Both the position numbers and the translations under genes were made by a program. A stretch of 28,817 bases of DNA, taken from contig DBIS01000142.1 of assembly GCA_002296975.1 (NCBI GenBank), positions 1-28,817 of the forward strand, written 5' to 3'. The notes beneath the pieces are model-generated. The model saw only the letters and a program-made list of their open reading frames with translations. It was not told the DNA's origin and did not search any database. The number at the start of each line of letters is the position of its first letter. The stretch's first letter is position 1. Of this stretch, positions 23,096-28,817 are shown in pieces. The DNA comes from Deltaproteobacteria bacterium UBA796 (lineage in GTDB: Bacteria; Myxococcota_A; UBA796).

Positions 23096-24231
23096 TGTTT
23101 AGCCTGTTCACCACAGCAGCCCTCACGCTGGCCAACCCCGCCGTCGCTGACGCCAAAGTCGTCAAACTCGAAACCCACGGCTATGTCGCCCCGCAATTTC
23201 AATCGGTCTGGCGCCCCCAGGCCCGGCCGGTCGACCAAAACCGAGTGGGCATGACTAAATCCAAAGCGGGGCTCATCTTTGAGGGTGAAGTCAGCCCTGT
23301 TTGGGGCTTTCGCGTGCACTTTGTCTTGGGAGAGGACACCTTTGAGGCCCTCACCGTGGCCCAACCCATCGATGAGAACAATGATGGAACCACTGACGCG
23401 GTCTACACCGAGTCACGCGGCGCAATGGGAAATATGGTCGTCGAGGCCACCGTTAAATACCAACCCATCCCAGCCCTCAACATCAAATTTGGCCGGATGC
23501 GGATTCCATTTACCAGCCAAGCCCAAAGCCCAAACACCGACCTTCTATTTCCAGATCGTGCAGGGCCAAACCAGGCTTTTTTAAGCGGATCCGACATGGG
23601 CGCTTTGGCCCAAACCACACTCTTTGATGCAAAGGTTGTCGGCTCGGCAGGGGTGTTCAACGGCACCTCCACCAACATCTTTAAGACCGCACGCCAAGGG
23701 GTGCTCTACACCACTCGGCTCGACATCAACCCCTTGGGCGCCTTTGGCTTTTCTGAGACATCACAGTGGGCCGGCCCCTTCTTGTTAGGTGTGGGCTCGG
23801 GGCTCATTTACAACCCCTACACCGCCTACGATCGGGCAGGATACGCCACCGTCTCCGTCAAAGACACCCGGGCTAGCCTATCTGCGCGGGCCTCATTTTA
23901 TGGTTTATACGTGGTGGGCGAGCTGCTTCAACGCCAACAACTCGACTCGATGTCCAGCCGACCACAATGGGGCACCGGCTGGTACGGCCAGGCTGGTTGG
24001 CACCTACCCAAAGGCTTTGAACCCATCTTCAGAATGGGAGAGTCCACCATCGATGAGGCCTTCGACCCCCAGACCACCCGCTGGCTAGATGTGGGTCTGA
24101 ACTACTATCCAGCCCTCAAAGCGGCCCGAGCAGACCAAGTCAAAATCACCCTGCACTATCTAAGCGAAGACCGGATCGACGAAAATGCCAGTGCCAAGGG
24201 GGTTGCATCTCGCGTTCAGGTGAGCTGGTAG
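23095..24231 (+). CDS. Outer-membrane porin-like beta-barrel protein (phosphate-selective porin O/P-like)
   Basis: A 378-residue protein with a type I signal peptide cleaved after about residue 20 (AVADA). Features of the porin O/P family: an early strand HGYVAPQFQSVWRP, AGLIFEGEVSPVWGFRVHFVLG, and IKFGRMRIPFTSQAQS, a highly typical segment for the family. The chain ends in VASRVQVSW, with a terminal aromatic residue as expected for Bam-dependent barrels. An aspartate-rich EF-hand-like loop DENNDGTTD starts at residue 93, probably in an extracellular or periplasmic turn. Start ATG 23095 overlaps the preceding stop. Substrate not deducible. Confidence 0.85.
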   Translation: MFSLFTTAALTLANPAVADAKVVKLETHGYVAPQFQSVWRPQARPVDQNRVGMTKSKAGLIFEGEVSPVWGFRVHFVLGEDTFEALTVAQPIDENNDGTTDAVYTESRGAMGNMVVEATVKYQPIPALNIKFGRMRIPFTSQAQSPNTDLLFPDRAGPNQAFLSGSDMGALAQTTLFDAKVVGSAGVFNGTSTNIFKTARQGVLYTTRLDINPLGAFGFSETSQWAGPFLLGVGSGLIYNPYTAYDRAGYATVSVKDTRASLSARASFYGLYVVGELLQRQQLDSMSSRPQWGTGWYGQAGWHLPKGFEPIFRMGESTIDEAFDPQTTRWLDVGLNYYPALKAARADQVKITLHYLSEDRIDENASAKGVASRVQVSW

Positions 24232-24239
24232 TTCACCGC

Positions 24240-24752
24240 TCAGTTGGCCGCCGCTGACTGGCTAGACTGGGTACCGATAGTCCGAGATGTGTCATCGGTT
24301 CCTTCCATTTTGACACCAACAAAACTTCGACGGGTCTGACGACGGCACTCACCTTCGCCCAACTCGATGATCTCTCGTACATCTCCGCTTCCCTTGAGAT
24401 CTTCGCCACTTAACGACGCGTTAATCTCATGGTTTCGCTGAAAATATGAAACGCCATCGCTCTCGCCGTAGGTGGACTCAACGGAGAACTCGTCGCCGGT
24501 GACGGTACCCACCCACTCCTGCGCACCGTTGGTCAGCACGAGCGCACCCCCAGTGGTGCTGTAAATATCGATCCATTCGTATTCGTCACCTTGGTACTCC
24601 ATCCCACTCTCTTCCTCGCCGCACTGATCGCTGGCCAACACCATCTTGCTGGAACGGTCCCACTGAAAGAGCCATGTGCCCTCAAATTGAGCGCCACAGC
24701 CCATGGCGAGCGGTATCGAAAAAATGGCGAGTTGGATTGCTTTTGTTGACAT
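24240..24752 (-). CDS. Small lipoprotein, function unknown
   Basis: A 170-residue protein with signal sequence and lipobox LAMGC (Cys19). The mature chain opens with QFEGTWLFQW, reminiscent of lipocalin/calycin-like openings, and is rich in strands with acidic residues; two cysteines (DQCGEE, GECRRQ) may pair. No firm domain. Start at ATG 24752 is supported by GGAGG five bases upstream; a longer frame to 24794 lacks support. It converges with the porin gene (8 bases between stops) and is divergent from the symporter. Confidence 0.8.
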   Translation of the reverse strand: MSTKAIQLAIFSIPLAMGCGAQFEGTWLFQWDRSSKMVLASDQCGEEESGMEYQGDEYEWIDIYSTTGGALVLTNGAQEWVGTVTGDEFSVESTYGESDGVSYFQRNHEINASLSGEDLKGSGDVREIIELGEGECRRQTRRSFVGVKMEGTDDTSRTIGTQSSQSAAAN

Positions 24753-24757
24753 GAAAA

Positions 24758-24762
24758 CCTCC
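24758..24762 (-). promoter_or_regulatory. Ribosome-binding site deciding a lipoprotein start
   Basis: GGAGG on the minus strand, five bases before ATG 24752, selects the start that gives a standard lipoprotein signal peptide. Confidence 0.65.
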
Positions 24763-24876
24763 GAGGCCGCCAAGGTAGCGCAGATGACCGGCAATCGTCG
24801 ATGACCTGTTGGTCAAGAAGTGGTAGCTTTTCGACACTTGAGCCAGAAAAATAGGCCAATGCGCGGGATGGGTAGC

Positions 24877-26493
24877 ATGAAATTATATACAAAAATTCTG
24901 ATCGGCATGATGATCGGTGTGGTCTTTGGACTCCTGCTCGGGCCAAACTCCTCCATTTTGCCCAACGACGGCGTGCGGCTCTCGGCCTCGGCCACAGTGT
25001 TTCAAACCCCTGATGGTGCAGAGCAAGTCCTGGCAAAAGGCCTCACAGATGCGCGGGTGCTCGGGCAGCGCGGGGACTGGCTCGAAATCGAATATAGCCT
25101 CTCACCTGGCCACCTGATGCGCTTAAAGTCCGCAGGGGTTCCAGCTGCTGAAAAAGCCCGTGCAAATGTAATAATGACCGGATGGGTAAAAGAAAAAATC
25201 CCGGAGGTCTTCCGATATGCCCCCATCGGCCAAAGCATCGTTGACTACACATCTTGGATCGGCGGGCTGTTTTTGGCGATGATCAAAATGGTGGTTGTAC
25301 CCTTGGTCTTCTTTTCTCTCGTGGGCGGCATCGCGTCGTTAGGCGATGTGCGAAAACTCGGGCGCATGGGCGGCCGCACCATTGGGTTTTTTATGGCCAC
25401 CACCGTGATGGCCCTCATGATTGGTGTCGGTCTTACCAACCTGATCAAACCCGGGGCACTGCTGTCCCAAGAAGACCGAGATATTTTATTGAGTGCGTAT
25501 GGAGGGTCCACGGGCTCGACCATCGCCAACGCCGCCGGGGCACCCTCTTTCGGCGACCAGTTGATCGCCATCGTCCCAACAAACCCCATCGCCGCGCTTG
25601 CCTCCGGCGATATGCTTCAGGTCATCTTCTTTGCGACCATGCTGGGCATCGCCCTCACCTTTTTAGAGGGCGACCGCGCACAGCCCGTCATCGAACTCTT
25701 CGACCGGCTTAACGACGCCATGGTGATGCTTGTCCACATCGCGATGAAAATCGCCCCATTTGGCGTTGGGGCATTGCTATTTAAAGTAGTTGGAAACACA
25801 GGAATCAGCGTACTGTATGCGCTTAGCGTCTACGCCCTCGTGGTGCTTCTCGGCCTATTTTTACACCTGGTGTTGACCTACGGCTTCGTGGTGCGCGTTT
25901 GGGCCAAACTGCCATTTTTGGCCTTTTTGGGAGCGATCAAGGAGGCCATGGTGGTCGCTTTCTCGACCTCGAGTTCATCTGCGACCCTTCCGGTCACCAA
26001 AGCCTGCTGCGAGGACAACCTCAATGTTGGCCCTGAAACCACATCCTTTGTGCTGCCCCTCGGAGCCACAGTCAATATGGACGGCACAGCATTGTACCAA
26101 GGTGTGGCCGCCATATTCATCGCCCAAATTTACGGCATGGACCTGACCATCGGCGACCAAGTCACCATCGTGGTCTCAGCGACCTTGGCCTCGGTGGGGG
26201 CGGCTGGCGTTCCAGGCGCAGGCATGATCACCTTGGCGATGGTGCTCACCGCCATTGGCGTGCCCACAGAAGGGCTGGCCTTGATTTTGGGGGTCGACCG
26301 GATTTTGGACATGTTTAGAACCGCCACGAATGTGGTCGGCGACTCCACAGCGACCGTCTTGATGGCCCGACTCGAGGGCGATAATCTGCGCATCATGAGC
26401 GACGCAGAGGATGCTGCGGATCCAACAAAGGGCTTCCAAGGTCGGCTCGGCCAGGGGCAACAATCAGTGTCCGGGGATAAAGACGAGGGATAG
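24877..26493 (+). CDS. Glutamate/aspartate-type cation symporter (DAACS family) with inserted SH3-like domain
   Basis: Sodium- or proton-coupled uptake of acidic amino acids at the inner membrane. About 538 residues from ATG 24877; alternatives are ATG 24859, 24868 and GTG 24820. TM1 (4-22) is followed by an unusual insert of about 80 residues (30-110), then TM2 (124-150). HP1 has STSSSSATLP (363-372), TM7 NMDGTALYQ (400-408), HP2 AGVPGAG (443-449), and TM8 DRILDMFRTATNVVGD (474-489). D478 and R481 align with GltPh D394 and R397, which bind amino and side-chain carboxyl groups, so acidic amino acids are favoured over C4-dicarboxylates. The insert has the strand pattern of bacterial SH3 domains (RGDWLEIE, TGWVKEKI). 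Cytosolic tail is hydrophilic. Followed after nine bases by a hybrid kinase. Confidence 0.92.
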   Translation: MKLYTKILIGMMIGVVFGLLLGPNSSILPNDGVRLSASATVFQTPDGAEQVLAKGLTDARVLGQRGDWLEIEYSLSPGHLMRLKSAGVPAAEKARANVIMTGWVKEKIPEVFRYAPIGQSIVDYTSWIGGLFLAMIKMVVVPLVFFSLVGGIASLGDVRKLGRMGGRTIGFFMATTVMALMIGVGLTNLIKPGALLSQEDRDILLSAYGGSTGSTIANAAGAPSFGDQLIAIVPTNPIAALASGDMLQVIFFATMLGIALTFLEGDRAQPVIELFDRLNDAMVMLVHIAMKIAPFGVGALLFKVVGNTGISVLYALSVYALVVLLGLFLHLVLTYGFVVRVWAKLPFLAFLGAIKEAMVVAFSTSSSSATLPVTKACCEDNLNVGPETTSFVLPLGATVNMDGTALYQGVAAIFIAQIYGMDLTIGDQVTIVVSATLASVGAAGVPGAGMITLAMVLTAIGVPTEGLALILGVDRILDMFRTATNVVGDSTATVLMARLEGDNLRIMSDAEDAADPTKGFQGRLGQGQQSVSGDKDEG

Positions 26494-26502
26494 AGATATT
26501 TT

Positions 26503-28335
26503 ATGCCCCTGACCACTCCAAAAAAACCTGCCCGAGACCTCCTTTTTAGCTGGACTGACAGGCTGATCCCGCCGGAGATCAAAGAAGACCCCCTGCTGCA
26601 TCTAAGGGTTCAGGTTGGGCTGTTTATGGTGGGTCCAGGGACGCTCATCTCGATGTCGATAATCATTTTTGGTGTGCTGGCGAGCGGAGGTATGGCGATT
26701 GTCTGGCTCCCTCTTGTGCTTGGGCACCTGTTGTTGTGGGCGAGTGCTTCGCTGCTCACCAAAAAGAGATGGGCAAACCATGGCCTGACATTGATCGGTG
26801 CCCTGAGCACCTTGATGGTCATCTACGCCGCATATCTTAACGGGGGTTTCTCCAACGCCAACTTGGCGTGGTTCGTCGCCATCCCAGTGATGCTCACCAT
26901 GTTCACTGGGTATTCAGGCGCTCTGTTGGGCGCTGGGATGTGCTTGGCCACCTTGGTTATATTTTGGCTGCTTGAGCATGCTGGGCACGAATTCCCAGTG
27001 ATGGTGGAGCAAACAAGTACCATGTGGGTGGGGGTGATGGGCTGGTGTCTTCTCACCACCACGGCCCTCTCCGTCTTTATCCACAGCCGTTTTTCAAGGA
27101 CCGTGAACGCTTATCAGTCCGAAATCGACCGCCGCACAAAGATGGAACAGAGCTTGCGAAGGGCCCAACAGCGGCTGGGCTTGGCCATCATCACCGCCGA
27201 GGCAGGTGCGGAAGCCAAGGGTGCTTTTTTAGCCCAAGTCAGCCACGAGATTCGCAACCCGCTGACCGCGATCATGGGTGCCATCGATCTGCTGGAGTTG
27301 CCGGCCAGTGCCGAAGTTCGGGCCTCTCGGATCGCCCTTTTACGGCGCTCATCATCGGCGCTCTTACACCTTGTCGACGATGTTTTGGACTTTTCTAAGA
27401 TTGAGTCAGGCCGAATCGAAATCAACCCGACCACCACCGACCCCGTGGCCCTCGCCGAGGAGCTTGAACGCACCTATCGGCCCATCGCCCACGAAAAGGG
27501 CATCGAATTACTCGTAGAAATCACCCCGAACCCCCCCCGAAATGTGCAAATAGATGCCCTGCGGGTGCGGCAAGTCCTGGTGAACCTGATGTCCAATGCG
27601 CTCAAGTTCACCCACGAAGGCACAGTCACCATCGAGCTTGGCACAGTTGAACTCGAATCGGGCGAACCAGCCATCATCTACGGCATAGACGACACCGGTA
27701 TCGGCATCCCCCAAGAGGCCCACGCACAAATTTTTGAGCCCTACACCCAAGCCGAGCGCAGTACCACCGAGGACTATGGAGGGACTGGGCTTGGCTTGTC
27801 CATTTGCACCCGACTGGTGTCTTTGATGGGCGGCGAGTTGGGCTTTGAGAGCGATGTGGGGGAAGGGACCCGTTTTTGGTTTACCATCCCCACTCAAATG
27901 GAGACCCAAACAGCGTCGATGCTTGCCCAAGAGCCGCTCCCCCCACCCAAGACTGCCCATGTGTTGGTGATCGAAAACGATGACTTAAACCGCCAAGTCG
28001 TGGGCCAACTGCTCCGCTCTTTAGGGCACAAGGTCACCTTAGCGAGCAACGGTGAGGATGGGTTTGCCATGTACAAGGAGCAACAGCCTGATCTTGTGCT
28101 GATGGACATTCAAATGCCCGGACTCAGCGGCATACAGGCCAGCATACTCATTCGAGACTGGGAGAGCCAAACCCAGGCCGACCGGACCCCCATCTTAGCG
28201 ATGACCGCCGATGTAGAGGTTCACCAGGTGGCTCGATATGGCAAAGCTGGGATGAACGACCTGCTCGGAAAACCCATTTGCCGTGAAAAACTCGACGCCG
28301 CCGTGAAAGGCTGGGCCGTCGCCCACCGGGCCTGA
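26503..28335 (+). CDS. Membrane-bound hybrid histidine kinase with C-terminal receiver
   Basis: A 610-residue signalling protein. Residues 33-195 form about six transmembrane helices with little periplasmic loop, including GGFSNANLAWF, typical of kinases that sense within the membrane. A coiled coil (198-240) leads to the HisKA H-box FLAQVSHEIRNPL with H248, N-box near N365, G1 DDTGIG (397-402), F-box FEPY, G2 GTGLGL (427-432). A receiver follows (485-605) with phospho-acceptor D535 in LVLMDIQMPG, T568 and K590. No PAS and no DNA-binding output, so an Hpt protein or separate regulator must complete the relay. Begins nine bases after the symporter stop, suggesting cotranscription. Confidence 0.95.
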   Translation: MPLTTPKKPARDLLFSWTDRLIPPEIKEDPLLHLRVQVGLFMVGPGTLISMSIIIFGVLASGGMAIVWLPLVLGHLLLWASASLLTKKRWANHGLTLIGALSTLMVIYAAYLNGGFSNANLAWFVAIPVMLTMFTGYSGALLGAGMCLATLVIFWLLEHAGHEFPVMVEQTSTMWVGVMGWCLLTTTALSVFIHSRFSRTVNAYQSEIDRRTKMEQSLRRAQQRLGLAIITAEAGAEAKGAFLAQVSHEIRNPLTAIMGAIDLLELPASAEVRASRIALLRRSSSALLHLVDDVLDFSKIESGRIEINPTTTDPVALAEELERTYRPIAHEKGIELLVEITPNPPRNVQIDALRVRQVLVNLMSNALKFTHEGTVTIELGTVELESGEPAIIYGIDDTGIGIPQEAHAQIFEPYTQAERSTTEDYGGTGLGLSICTRLVSLMGGELGFESDVGEGTRFWFTIPTQMETQTASMLAQEPLPPPKTAHVLVIENDDLNRQVVGQLLRSLGHKVTLASNGEDGFAMYKEQQPDLVLMDIQMPGLSGIQASILIRDWESQTQADRTPILAMTADVEVHQVARYGKAGMNDLLGKPICREKLDAAVKGWAVAHRA

Positions 28336-28341
28336 ACCAAA

Positions 28342-28817
28342 ATGAACGAAGAAACATATAAGCTCCACCGCAGATTCGACCGCATGGGAAGGCTGGTAGG
28401 AGACACTGCCATGTCCAAGCTATTTGGCAGTCGGGTGACCATCATTGGCCTTGGCGGGGTTGGCTCTTTCGCCGCAGAGGCCATCGCGCGAAGCGGTGTG
28501 GGTCATATTACCCTGGTGGATTTTGATTTGGTGTGTGTCACCAATGCCAACCGACAACTCCAAGCCATGCGGGGCACCATTGGCAAGCCGAAAGCCACTG
28601 TCTTGGCTGAGCGACTGCGGCTGATCAACCCCTCGGCGACCATCAAAGCGGTGCCCTTGTTTTACGATGCGCGGGTCTCAGACATGATCCTCACCCCCAA
28701 CACCGACTATGTCGTGGATGCCATCGACAATGTAGAGGCCAAATGCCAACTCCTGGCTGCCTGCCGAGCGCGCAATATCCCCGTTGTCTGCTCTACCGGG
28801 GCTGCCGGGCGGTGGGA
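28342..28817 (+). CDS. tcdA: TcdA-like tRNA threonylcarbamoyladenosine dehydratase (E1-like ThiF family), 3'-truncated by window edge
   Basis: Partial gene, first 158 codons. Begins MNEETYKLHRRFDRMGRLVG, matching the R-F-x-R-x-x-R-L-x-G opening of the TcdA/YgdL group of ATP-dependent E1-like enzymes that cyclise t6A37 in tRNA. The nucleotide-binding GLGGVGSFAAEAIARSGVG and LVDFDLVCVTNANRQLQA follow, with GKPKATVLAERL and INPSA as in TcdA. DAIDNVEAK is the conserved E1 aspartate region. Located six bases after the kinase stop, so possibly in the same transcript, though no functional link is expected. The C-terminal part is outside the window. Confidence 0.9.
   Translation, partial: MNEETYKLHRRFDRMGRLVGDTAMSKLFGSRVTIIGLGGVGSFAAEAIARSGVGHITLVDFDLVCVTNANRQLQAMRGTIGKPKATVLAERLRLINPSATIKAVPLFYDARVSDMILTPNTDYVVDAIDNVEAKCQLLAACRARNIPVVCSTGAAGRW

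Overview
This window reads as a slice of a Gram-negative chromosome, most plausibly from a Myxococcota / former Deltaproteobacteria lineage. The clues are several lipoproteins with clear lipoboxes, an outer-membrane barrel gene, a Hanks-type Ser/Thr kinase, a calcium-motif FG-GAP/VCBS lipoprotein, a fused SpmA-SpmB membrane protein, and fairly high GC (high fifties percent by eye). Lineage is inference; there is no rRNA here. Gene packing is very tight: many 1-4 base start/stop overlaps, and convergent genes separated by 0-12 bases. No IS element, prophage, CRISPR array or integrase was seen.

Layout: (1) 1-1055 (+) Ser/Thr kinase, possibly cut at its 5' end. (2) 1068-4925 (-) operon: Big_5-like lipoprotein, birA, coaX, and a repeat protein (LRV/HEAT-like). 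(3) 4986-7176 (+) a YdbS/YdbT-like pair of bacterial PH-domain membrane proteins. (4) 7188-10873 (-) operon: O-antigen ligase-like protein, an unrecognised membrane-anchored protein, fused SpmA-SpmB. (5) 11123-12787 (+) GT-C-like multispanning membrane protein, tail-to-tail with (6) 12784-13827 (-) M23 endopeptidase. (7) 13828-14303 intergenic: AT-rich tract with inverted repeats, tRNA-Asn(GTT), and a strong intrinsic terminator. (8) 14304-18403 (-) cluster: cutA, a glycosyltransferase-2-like protein lacking its DXD motif, a Mpo1/DUF962 protein, tldD, tldE. (9) 18459-19389 a small lipoprotein (+) convergent with a BolA-family gene (-). (10) 19543-24231 (+) apparent operon of a large FG-GAP lipoprotein, a second lipoprotein and a porin-like barrel. 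(11) 24240-24752 (-) a small lipoprotein. (12) 24877-28335 (+) an acidic amino acid symporter with an SH3-like domain inserted between TM1 and TM2, followed by a membrane hybrid histidine kinase. (13) 28342-end (+) the start of a TcdA-like E1 enzyme, cut by the window edge.

Most functions are housekeeping or envelope-related: biotin ligation, CoA synthesis, tRNA modification, peptidoglycan hydrolysis and polysaccharide ligation. The parts I consider least explained are the three-gene lipoprotein/lipoprotein/porin operon, the symporter with an inserted SH3-like domain coupled to a hybrid kinase, the catalytically degenerate GT2-like protein, and the unknown protein between the O-antigen ligase and SpmAB. 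I found no obvious defence system or biosynthetic cluster.
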